A stretch of DNA of 64,000 bases from Ramlibacter alkalitolerans (GCF_016722765.1 NZ_JAEQND010000013.1:124001-188000), one strand, 5' to 3'; positions 50,562 to 58,069 are shown, numbered from the stretch's first letter. Notes: generated by a model from the letters alone, not told the origin. Program-made: numbers and translations.

Positions 50562-51138
50562 TCGCGGCTGCCGTGAGCTGGGCGCGGAGCAGCTGCGCGC
50601 GATTGCGCGCCACGCATAGCCCTGCGACGTCTTCCATTACCGCGCTATCAGCGCGTCGAGCGCTGACGCAGCACGCGAGCTCGTAGTCGGACACGCCGGA
50701 AAACATCTCCTGCAGCTGCTGCGGGCTGGCCTTGTCCAGGTTCACCCCTTGTTGTCTGGCGGCAAGCTCCATCCGCGCGCCTCGAAGCTGAAAGTCGATG
50801 TCACCCCGGCAGGCTACAAAGGGCGCGGCCTTGAGGGCCTTGTCGAACTCGGCCAGGCGTGCGTCGCGTTCTTGTTCGGACCTAGCGGCACGCACTTGTT
50901 TCCAGGCGCGCTCAGTCGCCGCGAGGTGCCCGGCGTGCGCTTGAAGCTCTCGCGTCAAGGCGCGCAAGTCCTCGTGCAGCGGGCTATGGCCGTCCGCGTA
51001 GGCGGGGGCTGGGTTGGCGGGCAAGGCCCGGCATTGGCGGCGTGCCCTGCGCGCTTTGCGCGCGAAGTGGCCGCGAGCCAGCAAGGCTGCCGCTGAGGCG
51101 GCGCTGACGCAGAAGGTGAGGACGAAGGCGGTGAACAT
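50554..51138 (-). CDS. Unknown protein with N-terminal membrane anchor
   Basis: A 194-aa protein: an N-terminal hydrophobic segment (MFTAFVLTFCVSAASAAALLA) and a long helical domain (about 50-150, coiled-coil prone) with several Cys near the C-terminus. Its end overlaps the start of the degenerate nuclease by 8 bp. A class A element with a variant -10 lies at 51191-51162. Confidence 0.6.
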   Translation of the reverse strand: MFTAFVLTFCVSAASAAALLARGHFARKARRARRQCRALPANPAPAYADGHSPLHEDLRALTRELQAHAGHLAATERAWKQVRAARSEQERDARLAEFDKALKAAPFVACRGDIDFQLRGARMELAARQQGVNLDKASPQQLQEMFSGVSDYELACCVSARRADSAVMEDVAGLCVARNRAQLLRAQLTAAANA

Positions 51139-51161
51139 CAGGGACAGTGGGCGTGTGGTAC

Positions 51162-51191
51162 GTCTAGCTATAGACCACCCTGCGCGGTGCT
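51162..51191 (-). promoter_or_regulatory. Class A promoter, variant: AGCACC-N18-CTAGAC
   Basis: Minus strand AGCACC 51191-51186, 18 bp, CTAGAC 51167-51162. One mismatch in the second box. Confidence 0.5.
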
Positions 51192-51204
51192 TGTCGCCGC
51201 TGCC

Positions 51205-51234
51205 AGCGCCCTTCCCAGCGCCTGGTCGCTATAC
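51205..51234 (+). promoter_or_regulatory. Class A promoter: AGCGCC-N18-CTATAC (97-aa gene)
   Basis: AGCGCC 51205-51210, 18 bp, CTATAC 51229-51234. The leader contains a CCCTCAC/GTGAGGG hairpin (51257-51278). Confidence 0.65.
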
Positions 51235-51318
51235 GGTTCAGGACAGCAAAAACTGCCCTCACGCTCGGTGAGGGTCACCCCCGCCGAGAAATCTCAGTTT
51301 CCTGATTGGAGTTTTCTC

Positions 51319-51612
51319 ATGCTGGTCATCAAGTTCATCCTGTTCGTCATCGTTGCCCACATCGTCATCCGGGGGCTGGCCGCGGTCAGCGCGCGCATGG
51401 ACGCCGCGATGGGCATCACGGGCGAGGAGCTGACGCTGCGCACCGTGCTCGCCGTCTTCGCCGGTGGCATGCTGGATGCGATTCGCTCGCCGTTGCGCCT
51501 GACGCTCTCGCGCAAGGGCATGGGCGAGGCCACGCGGTTCTATCCGCGCACGGAAGCCGAGCGGCAGCGCATGGCGCAGACGCTGCGCCGCTACAAGAAA
51601 GAAGCCTCTTAA
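51319..51612 (+). CDS. Small membrane protein
   Basis: A 97-aa protein with one or two N-terminal helices (MLVIKFILFVIVAHIVIRGLAAV) and a basic C-terminal half (KGMGEATRFYPRTEAERQRMAQTLRRYKKE). Class A promoter upstream. It converges with the next gene, overlapping it by 4 bp. Function unknown. Confidence 0.65.
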   Translation: MLVIKFILFVIVAHIVIRGLAAVSARMDAAMGITGEELTLRTVLAVFAGGMLDAIRSPLRLTLSRKGMGEATRFYPRTEAERQRMAQTLRRYKKEAS

Positions 51613-52436
51613 AGGCGTGATTCCAAAGCCGCGGGCCTGGTGCTCGCGGTTCGTTTTTGCAGCTGCGGGTCCGCCAATGCTTCGACGAAGCGGAAGAGCC
51701 GATTGAGCGCGCCGATGGCAGTGCGTTCGTGCTCCACCTCGTCTCGCATGACCACCTTGGTCGCGCCAAAGCGGTCCTGCTGGGCGGTAAACAGACAGTG
51801 CCACGCAGAGTCGGGCGTGGGCTGCACGAGGTGCGCCTGCACCTGCAGGGGCAGCTTGCGGTCGCCGGTCTTGTGCTGGCCGGACTGCAGCTCGCGCGAA
51901 AGCCGGAAGTGCAACTCCAGGCTGAAGTCCTTGCGCGTGTGGAAGGTCTCCACGCTGAATTCGCGCTTGGCAGCAAATTCGTTGACCAGGGCGGTCGTGC
52001 CCTGCTCGTGCTCTTGCAGGCGCTGGGCGCGGGCTTCCGTGGCCTGCTTTACCACTTCCGAGTCGAGCGAAGCGGCATCCACGAACTCGGCCACGTCGTC
52101 GCCAACCACGTAGGCGGTCAGCTGCGTGTCCGCGTCCGCCTGGCAGGTGAAACCCATGATGGTGAGCTTCTCGCCGTGCGTGAGCGTCACGCGCGCAAGG
52201 CGCTCTTCCTTGTTCACCTGGTCGAAAACCGCCCCACCGAAGGAGCGCAAGACGTTGGTCGGCACGTCCAGGACCAGGCGCTCGCTGGCAAGGCAGGCGC
52301 TGTGCAGCGCAACCCGTGCTTCGGTGGACAGGCACACAGATAGCCCCCAGGCCGCGCGCAATGCGCGGCTCTCGTCGTTGTCGGACAGAGAACGTGGTAC
52401 TGCACGAATGAGACGCGTGAGGGTGGACGGATGCAT
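51609..52436 (-). CDS. Unknown 275-aa protein
   Basis: A soluble protein (MHPSTLTRLIRAVPRSLSDND...). Beta-rich middle region, basic C-terminus. I chose the ATG at 52436, because a class B promoter candidate lies directly upstream (52487-52462) and the longer open frame covers other promoters. No family recognised. Confidence 0.6.
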   Translation of the reverse strand: MHPSTLTRLIRAVPRSLSDNDESRALRAAWGLSVCLSTEARVALHSACLASERLVLDVPTNVLRSFGGAVFDQVNKEERLARVTLTHGEKLTIMGFTCQADADTQLTAYVVGDDVAEFVDAASLDSEVVKQATEARAQRLQEHEQGTTALVNEFAAKREFSVETFHTRKDFSLELHFRLSRELQSGQHKTGDRKLPLQVQAHLVQPTPDSAWHCLFTAQQDRFGATKVVMRDEVEHERTAIGALNRLFRFVEALADPQLQKRTASTRPAALESRL

Positions 52437-52461
52437 GGCGCGGGCCCAGTAGCTATCCCGC

Positions 52462-52487
52462 TTAGACCAAAATCCGATAAACGCGTT
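52462..52487 (-). promoter_or_regulatory. Class B promoter candidate: AACGCG-N15-TCTAA
   Basis: Minus strand AACGCG 52487-52482, 15 bp, TCTAA 52466-52462, 26 bp before the start codon. Confidence 0.5.
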
Positions 52488-52540
52488 AGGTTTTGCAACA
52501 GACGGCCAAAAGTATGCGTTGCGCCCAATGCAAAGGAAGC

Positions 52541-52570
52541 AGCACCGTTTTCGCGCGGCACTCGCTATAC
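52541..52570 (+). promoter_or_regulatory. Class A promoter: AGCACC-N18-CTATAC (candidate ncRNA)
   Basis: AGCACC 52541-52546, 18 bp, CTATAC 52565-52570. No coding sequence follows before the next promoter. Confidence 0.7.
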
Positions 52571-52576
52571 GAAGAA

Positions 52577-52824
52577 GCACGGGATACGCGCCGAGCTGTC
52601 TGAACGGCGCGCGTGTTGTTGGCTTCGTTGTTGGGAACCCCAGCGCACCGTGGGGCCGTCCGGCTGGCAGTCCGCTGCGAAACGCGGGAGCACCAGGGCA
52701 CCGGGAATAACGGGCGAAGTCCTGGATGACTCCTTTCCGGGCAACACAGGAAACGGGAACCGGCCCTCTTGTGAGGGTGCGAGGACATGTCGAGGGGCCC
52801 GCCGCGTGCGGGCCTTCTCCTATT
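52577..52824 (+). ncRNA. Candidate non-coding RNA of about 250 nt
   Basis: Bounded by a class A promoter (52541-52570) and a terminator-like hairpin (GGCCCGC-CGCGT-GCGGGCC, 52796-52814, then TTCTCCTATT). No start codon with a ribosome-binding site and no protein-like frame lies between. The transcript would be GC-rich and structured (for example CGCGCCGAG/GGCGCG around 52578-52605). Inference from signals only. Confidence 0.4.
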
Positions 52825-52896
52825 CCCCGAAACACGCAGTCGAACGGGGCAAGGAAGCCGGCACGCGCCGGCTGTGGGCGCTGGGAACCCGGAACC

Positions 52897-52926
52897 AGCA
52901 CCTTTTTGAAAGGCCGTTCGCTATAC
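52897..52926 (+). promoter_or_regulatory. Class A promoter: AGCACC-N18-CTATAC (57-aa gene)
   Basis: AGCACC 52897-52902, 18 bp, CTATAC 52921-52926. Confidence 0.75.
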
Positions 52927-52950
52927 GGTTTACAAGGACAGAAAATCGAA

Positions 52951-53014
52951 TGTCCCTGCAAACTTCTGCAGGGGACGCCCCGCAGAAGCCTTTTCAACTC
53001 CTAGGAGATTTCAA
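52951..53014 (+). promoter_or_regulatory. Structured leader, copy 1 (two mutually exclusive hairpins)
   Basis: Stem A: CCCTGCA (52954-52960) with TGCAGGG (52967-52973). Stem B: CTTCTGC (52963-52969) with GCAGAAG (52982-52988), extended inside by GGGG/CCCC. The two share CTTCTGC bases, so only one can form. A ribosome-binding site (TAGGAG) follows. The second copy at 53331-53394 keeps both stems with compensatory changes. Confidence 0.6.
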
Positions 53015-53188
53015 ATGGCTCAAAACATTGCGTGGCTCATCGTTCTTGCTCTGGTGATGGCGGTTGCTTCGGGTCTCTCGAACAAGCTGCTCGACCTGCT
53101 CACCGGCAAGAACAAGGCGAACAACGTCGCCCGTCGCTTCACGATGGCTTCCACCGTCAAGCGCAAGCAGGACACCAAGAAGAAGTGA
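53015..53188 (+). CDS. Micro-gene, single-helix membrane peptide, copy 1
   Basis: A 57-aa peptide: hydrophobic helix (IAWLIVLALVMAVASGL) and a basic C-terminal half with the motif RRFTMASTVKRKQD. The next gene encodes a 50-aa peptide with a different helix but the same motif (RRFTMASTVKRKQDNDKK). Each sits in its own unit: class A promoter, matching hairpin leader, ATG, terminator. Such peptides are often missed by gene finders. Function unknown; the conserved basic motif suggests a common partner. Confidence 0.75.
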   Translation: MAQNIAWLIVLALVMAVASGLSNKLLDLLTGKNKANNVARRFTMASTVKRKQDTKKK

Positions 53189-53205
53189 TTCTTCCTGATT
53201 CGAAG

Positions 53206-53235
53206 CTCCAGCCCTCGCGCTGGAGTTTTGTCTTT
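53206..53235 (+). terminator. Terminator of micro-gene copy 1
   Basis: CTCCAG / CTGGAG stem with CCTCGCG loop, then TTTTGTCTTT. Nearly identical to the one at 53562. Confidence 0.8.
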
Positions 53236-53273
53236 CGCCGCCGCACGCCGCCGCTGGATAGCGTGCCGGGCTT

Positions 53274-53303
53274 AGCACCGTTTGGAGAGGGCATTCGCTA
53301 TAC
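53274..53303 (+). promoter_or_regulatory. Class A promoter: AGCACC-N18-CTATAC (50-aa gene)
   Basis: AGCACC 53274-53279, 18 bp, CTATAC 53298-53303. Confidence 0.75.
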
Positions 53304-53328
53304 CAAGTAGGACACAGAGAACGCTCTG

Positions 53329-53394
53329 TTCCTCGCAACCAACTTCTGCGAGGGACGCCCCGCAGAAGCCTTTCAATCCCCTAGGAGATTTCAA
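53329..53394 (+). promoter_or_regulatory. Structured leader, copy 2
   Basis: Stem A: CCTCGCA (53331-53337) with TGCGAGG (53347-53353). Stem B: CTTCTGC (53343-53349) with GCAGAAG (53362-53368). Relative to copy 1, two base pairs of stem A changed on both sides, which supports RNA pairing. Confidence 0.6.
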
Positions 53395-53547
53395 ATGGCT
53401 TTCATCCAGCACGTCGCAGTTCTCATCCTTCCGCTGGCCGCCGCCTATGGCGTGACCCAGATGGTGCTGAACCGCAGGGAAACCGCCGGCCGCCGCTTCA
53501 CGATGGCTTCGACGGTCAAGCGCAAGCAGGACAACGACAAGAAGTAA
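53395..53547 (+). CDS. Micro-gene, single-helix membrane peptide, copy 2
   Basis: A 50-aa peptide (MAFIQHVAVLILPLAAAYGVTQ helix, then NRRETAGRRFTMASTVKRKQD). It shares with copy 1 the leader, the TAGGAGATTTCAAATGGCT start context, the C-terminal motif and the terminator, but not the helix sequence. Selection therefore seems to act on the regulation and the basic motif. Function unknown. Confidence 0.75.
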   Translation: MAFIQHVAVLILPLAAAYGVTQMVLNRRETAGRRFTMASTVKRKQDNDKK

Positions 53548-53561
53548 TTCACCTCATTCGA

Positions 53562-53590
53562 CTCCAGCCCTCGCGCTGGAGTTTTCCTTT
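53562..53590 (+). terminator. Terminator of micro-gene copy 2
   Basis: CTCCAG / CTGGAG stem followed by TTTTCCTTTT. Confidence 0.8.
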
Positions 53591-53721
53591 TCGCGCAATC
53601 CGAGCAGCGCCACCATCCAGGGCGCGCCACCTGTCTCTGCTGCTGGCGGTCCCCTGCGGGCGAAAGCCCCGCCAACAGCCTGCCCCCAGCCCTCGCAACG
53701 CGCTCAGTCGCACGCGGGCGT

Positions 53722-53751
53722 AGCACCGTCCGACTTGCCTGGTCGCTACAC
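53722..53751 (+). promoter_or_regulatory. Class A promoter: AGCACC-N18-CTACAC (120-aa gene)
   Basis: AGCACC 53722-53727, 18 bp, CTACAC 53746-53751; 30 bp before the start codon. Confidence 0.7.
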
Positions 53752-53781
53752 AGGGAATGAACAACGAACCGGAGACCCCCG

Positions 53782-54144
53782 ATGTCGCAGCTGCGTGAAT
53801 GTGACGCCACTGGCGAGACTTCCCTTGAACGGCAGTGGAAGGCTCGCCGCACTGTCGACGCCGAGCAGCGCAGCGGCGCACGTCCGGCGCTCGCCGTCTG
53901 GCTGCTCGCAATGGCTGGCGGCGCTGCAATGCCGTTCGTCGCCAGGGTGCTCTACGACCTGTGGGCGTCGGTGCCTGCTGCCTGGAACTTCGGCGCTTTC
54001 GCCGCCGTACTGTCGGTGTATGTGGCCCACCAAGCATGGGGATGCCGCAAGGACGGTGACGCCCGATGTGCCGTGGTCGGCGCGGCCTTGGCTGGGCTCA
54101 TGGCGAGTCTGTCGGTTGGAGCCTTTTGCGGCTGGGTCGCGTAG
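53782..54144 (+). CDS. Membrane protein, unknown
   Basis: A 120-aa protein with three hydrophobic helices (about residues 36-57, 66-86 and 97-118) after a charged N-terminus with C7. A small gene follows after 21 bp, probably in the same transcript. No family recognised. Confidence 0.65.
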   Translation: MSQLRECDATGETSLERQWKARRTVDAEQRSGARPALAVWLLAMAGGAAMPFVARVLYDLWASVPAAWNFGAFAAVLSVYVAHQAWGCRKDGDARCAVVGAALAGLMASLSVGAFCGWVA

Positions 54145-54165
54145 CAACGCCACGAGAGCTGCCGA

Positions 54166-54354
54166 ATGCATGCATCGCCTGCGCTCCGATACGCTCCGCC
54201 ACCCGAGCACTGTTACTACGTCCTGCAGGGCAGAGACTTCGTTCTGTTCAGCGAACTGCCGCCGCACGTCTTCCAGCAGGCGCTCGCCGGCGCCCCCGTC
54301 GAGAAGTGGGTTGCACAGCTGCAGGCCCGGCTGCGGCCCCTGAAGAAGAAGTAG
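54166..54354 (+). CDS. Small unknown protein
   Basis: A 62-aa soluble protein (MHASPALRYAPPPEHCYYVLQGRDFVLFSELP...) with an aromatic-rich centre and a basic end (LRPLKKK). Second gene of the 53782 unit. No family recognised. Confidence 0.6.
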   Translation: MHASPALRYAPPPEHCYYVLQGRDFVLFSELPPHVFQQALAGAPVEKWVAQLQARLRPLKKK

Positions 54355-54409
54355 CCGCCCGCGCGCGCGGCCCCTTCAGTCGCGGCGTTGATGCTTGCAT
54401 GTCGCAGGC

Positions 54410-54439
54410 AGCACCGCCTGTGGGCGTCGTTACCTATAC
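54410..54439 (+). promoter_or_regulatory. Class A promoter: AGCACC-N18-CTATAC (106-aa gene)
   Basis: AGCACC 54410-54415, 18 bp, CTATAC 54434-54439; 31 bp before the start codon. Confidence 0.7.
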
Positions 54440-54470
54440 AGGGCATACAGAAGAGAAAACGGAGCGCCCA

Positions 54471-54791
54471 ATGAACATGTCCCCCGCCTGCGAAGCCCCT
54501 GTGCAACCGTCCCCGCGCGAAACTGACCGCAATCACCCGCGCTATCCGGAATACGAGCGCTGGATGGCCGCCATGCGCCGCCAGATGGTTGTGGGCAACA
54601 CGTTCGACAACTGGCTCGCGCAGACCGAGCGTACCGAGCGCCTGGAGCAGCCTCGCACGAGCATCTTCCAGTTCCAGGGCGCGCACCCGCACGCCGGCAA
54701 GTGGGGCCGCATCGACTATGGCCACAAGCACCGCATCCTGCGCGGCCCGCTGGGTCCCTTCAACAGCGAAGCCGAGGCCGCTGCCGCCTAA
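54471..54791 (+). CDS. Unknown 106-aa protein
   Basis: Soluble, charged protein (MNMSPACEAPVQPSPRETDRNHPRYPEYERWM...), aromatic-rich middle (IFQFQGAHPHAGKWGRIDYGHKHRI). I chose the ATG at 54471, 31 bp after the class A promoter. No family recognised. Confidence 0.65.
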   Translation: MNMSPACEAPVQPSPRETDRNHPRYPEYERWMAAMRRQMVVGNTFDNWLAQTERTERLEQPRTSIFQFQGAHPHAGKWGRIDYGHKHRILRGPLGPFNSEAEAAAA

Positions 54792-54830
54792 GGAAGCAGC
54801 ACCGAGGGGCCACCGCTTGCCGCTGGCCTT

Positions 54831-55043
54831 TCAGCTTCTGGCGCGCGCAAAGTCTTCGTCCACCCCTACGTTGGGCATCTCGGCCAACACCTCGGCCAGC
54901 GCACGGCGCGGCGGCCGCATGAGTGCCTGACGCAGGATGTCGCGGTGCTCGTCCTCGACGCTGTGCCCGTGGCGTGCCGCGGCCTCTCGCAAGGCGCGAA
55001 CGACCTCGCGGTCCACGTTGCGCACAACAAGCGTCTTGGTCAC
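54831..55043 (-). CDS. FitA-like ribbon-helix-helix antitoxin without a toxin gene
   Basis: A 70-aa protein from a GTG start: MTKTLVVRNVDREVVRALREAAARHGHSVEDEHRDILRQAL is the RHH domain of FitA/VapB-like antitoxins, followed by the C-terminal toxin-binding stretch (PRRALAEVLAEMP). FitA normally precedes a PIN-domain ribonuclease gene (fitB), but downstream of this gene there is only 40 bp before a convergent gene. An orphan antitoxin could protect against chromosomal toxins, or be a plain regulator. Confidence 0.75.
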   Translation of the reverse strand: MTKTLVVRNVDREVVRALREAAARHGHSVEDEHRDILRQALMRPPRRALAEVLAEMPNVGVDEDFARARS

Positions 55044-55098
55044 GGCGGCCTCGTAGAGACGAACGAGCAGCCAGTGTAGTGCCGCAGCACCCGCGGCC

Positions 55099-55128
55099 AG
55101 CACCCTGTGCGCGCCCTTGTCGCTATAC
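55099..55128 (+). promoter_or_regulatory. Class A promoter: AGCACC-N18-CTATAC (glycine-zipper gene)
   Basis: AGCACC 55099-55104, 18 bp, CTATAC 55123-55128. Confidence 0.75.
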
Positions 55129-55191
55129 GAAGAACAACACCGGCGGCATCGCCGGGTCTGAACCGAAAACCCTTCCGGAGAACAAGCCCCA

Positions 55192-55689
55192 ATGAAACGC
55201 ACCGCCCTCTTCGCCGCCGTCCTCGCGCTGGTCACCGCTTCCGCCTTTGCCCAATCGAGCGACTACGCGCAAGTGCGCCGCGTCACCGCGCAGACCAAAC
55301 AAGTCCCCGCGAGCCGCCAGGTCTGCGAAGAACGCATGGTCCAGCAGCAGGTCGCGCCCTCGCAGGGCCACACCGGCGCCGTGGTCGGCACGGTCATCGG
55401 TGGCGTCATCGGCAGCCGCTTCGGCAAGGGCGACGGCCGCATCGCAGCGACCGCCGTGGGCGCGGGCCTGGGCGCCGTGCTTGGCAACAACCACGACCGC
55501 GACACCGCGCAGCCCGCCACCACGCAGATGGTGCCCACGCGCGAGTGCCGCACGGAAACCGTCTACGAGCAGCGCATCGACGGCTACCTGGTGGAGTACG
55601 AGTACGCCGGCCGCGTGTACTCCAGCGTCATGGCCAACGACCCGGGCGACCGCATCCGCGTGACGGTGAGCGTGACGCCGGCGCGCTGA
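55192..55689 (+). CDS. Exported glycine-zipper (2TM/17-kDa antigen-like) protein
   Basis: A 165-aa protein: signal peptide (MKRTALFAAVLALVTASAFAQ), then a glycine-zipper membrane domain (HTGAVVGTVIGGVIGSRFGKGDGRIAATAVGAGLGAVLGN, about 65-105) like Rick_17kDa_Anti/OmpA-associated proteins, with a C-terminal soluble part containing a conserved Cys (C in TRECRTETVYEQ). Probably inserts in the outer membrane. Class A promoter upstream. Confidence 0.85.
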   Translation: MKRTALFAAVLALVTASAFAQSSDYAQVRRVTAQTKQVPASRQVCEERMVQQQVAPSQGHTGAVVGTVIGGVIGSRFGKGDGRIAATAVGAGLGAVLGNNHDRDTAQPATTQMVPTRECRTETVYEQRIDGYLVEYEYAGRVYSSVMANDPGDRIRVTVSVTPAR

Positions 55690-55704
55690 GGCGCTGTGCC
55701 CATT

Positions 55705-55732
55705 GAAAGACCCGCTCCGCGCGGGCTTTCGC
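55705..55732 (+). terminator. Terminator of the glycine-zipper gene
   Basis: CCCGC-TCCGC-GCGGG stem then CTTTCGC, 16 bp after the stop codon. Confidence 0.6.
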
Positions 55733-55744
55733 ACTTGGGAAATG

Positions 55745-55774
55745 AGCGCCGTTTTTGAGGGGTGTTCGCTATAC
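55745..55774 (+). promoter_or_regulatory. Class A promoter: AGCGCC-N18-CTATAC (72-aa gene)
   Basis: AGCGCC 55745-55750, 18 bp, CTATAC 55769-55774; 31 bp before the start codon. Confidence 0.7.
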
Positions 55775-55805
55775 GTAGTACACACCCCTTGAACAAAAGC
55801 TCCGA

Positions 55806-56024
55806 ATGACCGCCACCCGCACCACCTTTCTTCCCTCTCGCGCTGTTGCCATCGCCCTGCTGGTACCCCTGCTCCTGCCGGCGCTGCGCGCCCTGGTCGT
55901 CTCCGCCCTCGGCCACATTCCTGCCCTCTCCCCGGAGCACGTCTTCGCCCTCAAGCATCTGGTTTCGCTGGGCCTCGCCTGCGCCGGTGTGTCGCTGGCC
56001 GTGCTGTGGCCTGCAAAGGCCTAA
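55806..56024 (+). CDS. Small membrane protein
   Basis: A 72-aa protein with two hydrophobic helices (about 15-40 and 48-68). Class A promoter upstream. No family recognised. Confidence 0.65.
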   Translation: MTATRTTFLPSRAVAIALLVPLLLPALRALVVSALGHIPALSPEHVFALKHLVSLGLACAGVSLAVLWPAKA

Positions 56025-56096
56025 CGCACTTGGCGGGTGGTGCCGCCGATGAACGCGACCCGCTCGGGCAGGTCCGGCTTCCGTCCTGCCGGCCGC

Positions 56097-56126
56097 AGCA
56101 CCTCTTCACAGGCGGGTTCGCTATAC
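56097..56126 (+). promoter_or_regulatory. Class A promoter: AGCACC-N18-CTATAC (114-aa gene)
   Basis: AGCACC 56097-56102, 18 bp, CTATAC 56121-56126; 30 bp before the start codon. Confidence 0.75.
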
Positions 56127-56156
56127 GCAGTACGCACCCTTCCCCGGACACTCCCA

Positions 56157-56501
56157 ATGACCAAATCAACCCCTGCCACTCCCGCCTGCGCGCCCACCCC
56201 CGAGGCGCTCATGCTCGGAAAACTGCTCTTGTGGGTCCTCGTGCCCATGGGCCTCGCGCTGGCGCTGCTGCTCATCGGGCAGTCGGTGCGTACCGGCGAG
56301 GACCTGAAATCAAGCTGCGGGACCGCTCTAATCACGTGCTACTTCTCCTGGCAGTACTGGCGAGAAGGCAAGCAGTTCCTTTCGGGTGAGCGCGAGCCGA
56401 CGCCGTTCGAGCGCCAACTTACCTTCCTCGTTGCGGCCGTGTGGGGCTTCATCCTGGTCGCCACTGTGGTGACAGAGCTCGCTGCCATCTACGGCGGCTG
56501 A
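56157..56501 (+). CDS. Small membrane protein
   Basis: A 114-aa protein with two helices (about residues 20-42 and 88-110) flanking a polar loop. Class A promoter upstream and terminator after the stop. No family recognised. Confidence 0.65.
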   Translation: MTKSTPATPACAPTPEALMLGKLLLWVLVPMGLALALLLIGQSVRTGEDLKSSCGTALITCYFSWQYWREGKQFLSGEREPTPFERQLTFLVAAVWGFILVATVVTELAAIYGG

Positions 56502-56529
56502 CTCCTTGGCCGCTCGCCCCGGACACCCT

Positions 56530-56563
56530 AAAGCCTGCTTTCCCGGCGAAGGCGGGCTTTTCG
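56530..56563 (+). terminator. Terminator after the 114-aa membrane protein gene
   Basis: GCCTGC ... GCGGGC stem then TTTTCG. Confidence 0.65.
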
Positions 56564-56671
56564 TTGCCGTTGTCCCACGAACGTGTTCTTTTCCCCGGCG
56601 CAAGTGCTAGCTAAATAGCTTGGAGTGCTATAGTGCAGGCGTTGAGGCTCGCCTCGCTCCATATAGAGCGC

Positions 56672-57646
56672 ATGCACGAACAGCAAATGGTGCAGCACCT
56701 GCGCGCCACCGGGCGCTACCAGGTGGCGGAGAAGTTCGAGGGCACCCTGACGCCGGCTGCGGCGGCCCTGGCGGACATCCAGCTTACGGGTTACGGCCTG
56801 GCGCTGGACACCGAGACCACCGGCACGGCCAGAGACAGTGACCACATCATCGAAATGGGCCTGGTGCTCTTCGAGTACGAGCTGGGCGGGCCCGTCCTGC
56901 GAGTCGTCGACCGCTACAACGGGCTGGAAGACCCGCGCATGCCCATCCCGCCGGAAGCCACTGCCGTCAACGGCATCACGGATGCGATGGTGCGCGACCA
57001 GGAGCTGGACGACCGCCGCATCCAGCAGCTCGTGGACGCTGCCGACTTCGTGGTGGCGCACAACTCCGGCTTCGACCGAATCTTCTGCGAGCGCCGCTTG
57101 CCGGTTTTTGCTGACAAGCCTTGGCTTTGCAGCTACGCGCAGGTGCCTTGGCAGTCCGAAGGAATCGCCAGCGGGAAGCTCGAATACGTGGCCTACAGAC
57201 TGGGCTTCTTCTACGAGGCCCACCGCGCGGAGATGGACTGCCTGGCCATGCTGGAAGCGCTTTCGCGCCCGCTGCCGGCGTCCGGCAAGACCGCATTCGA
57301 GCTGCTGGTGCACGCCGGCTGGCAGGACGAGCGGCGCATCTGGGCGCTGAACGCCCCGTTTGCGGCCAAGGACAGGCTCGCGCGCCACGGCTACCGCTGG
57401 GGCCCGAGCACCGGCCTGGAGAACGCGGAGAAGGCTTGGTGCAAGTGCGTTCCGGTGGGTGCTGCCTACAAAGAGGAGCTCGCCTGGCTGTCGCTCGAGG
57501 TCTACCGGGACCGTCCGTTCCAGTACGCCGAGGACGAAGTAACGCCCCTGAGCCGGTTCTCCGCGCGGCGCGAAACCACCCGCGTGCGCGTGCACGGCCA
57601 GGTGGACGAATGGGGCTACAGGGACCGCGAGCGCCAGTGGGCCTGA
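56672..57646 (+). CDS. DnaQ-like 3'-5' exonuclease
   Basis: A 324-aa protein with a DEDDh exonuclease domain: ExoI DTETTG (residues 46-51), ExoII VVAHNSGFD (about 128-136), ExoIII HRAEMDCLAML (about 183-193). The C-terminal 120 residues are not recognised. Relatives include DNA polymerase III epsilon and RNase T-like proteins. I chose the ATG at 56672, since an upstream GTG at 56633 is part of an extended -10 promoter (TGCTATAGT, 56625-56633). May process recombination intermediates with RecJ and the Rad52-type protein. Confidence 0.88.
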   Translation: MHEQQMVQHLRATGRYQVAEKFEGTLTPAAAALADIQLTGYGLALDTETTGTARDSDHIIEMGLVLFEYELGGPVLRVVDRYNGLEDPRMPIPPEATAVNGITDAMVRDQELDDRRIQQLVDAADFVVAHNSGFDRIFCERRLPVFADKPWLCSYAQVPWQSEGIASGKLEYVAYRLGFFYEAHRAEMDCLAMLEALSRPLPASGKTAFELLVHAGWQDERRIWALNAPFAAKDRLARHGYRWGPSTGLENAEKAWCKCVPVGAAYKEELAWLSLEVYRDRPFQYAEDEVTPLSRFSARRETTRVRVHGQVDEWGYRDRERQWA

Positions 57647-57649
57647 GGC

Positions 57650-57675
57650 GACGTTCTCGCCCACTGTTGGTCTAA
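57650..57675 (+). promoter_or_regulatory. Class B promoter candidate: GACGTT-N15-TCTAA (90-aa gene)
   Basis: GACGTT 57650-57655, 15 bp, TCTAA 57671-57675. Confidence 0.6.
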
Positions 57676-57731
57676 GTGGAAGGCTGTCGCAAATTCCGCG
57701 GCTGCCTACCCCTCGGAGACGCCGACCACAA

Positions 57732-58004
57732 ATGAAGCCCCTCAAATCTCTCACCCTCAAGGACTGCCGGTACCTGATTCTGGGCGCCGCAATCCCGGTC
57801 GTAGCGCTGCTCGTCGCGCTTGCCCTGCTCGGTCCCGCGCCAAATACCCGGCTGACGCCCGGCTATTGCCTGTTCGCAATGCTGTGCATCGGCACATCGT
57901 CCCTGGGCGTGCACACGTTGGGGACCGGACGCTCCAACCGCATGGCTTGGGTTGCGGTGCTCGCCTTGCTCTTCGCCTTCAGCACGGGAGTCGTTCGAGC
58001 CTGA
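57732..58004 (+). CDS. Small membrane protein
   Basis: A 90-aa protein with three hydrophobic helices (about 13-36, 42-58, 68-86). Class B promoter upstream, terminator after the stop. No family recognised. Confidence 0.65.
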   Translation: MKPLKSLTLKDCRYLILGAAIPVVALLVALALLGPAPNTRLTPGYCLFAMLCIGTSSLGVHTLGTGRSNRMAWVAVLALLFAFSTGVVRA

Positions 58005-58028
58005 CGAGTCGAGGAAAGCCGCGCCCCC

Positions 58029-58055
58029 GCCCGCCTTCGCGCGGGCTTTTCTTCT
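58029..58055 (+). terminator. Terminator of the 90-aa membrane protein gene
   Basis: CCCGCCTTCGCGCGGG stem then CTTTTCTTCTT. Confidence 0.75.
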
Positions 58056-58069
58056 TCCGTCAAAAGGGC

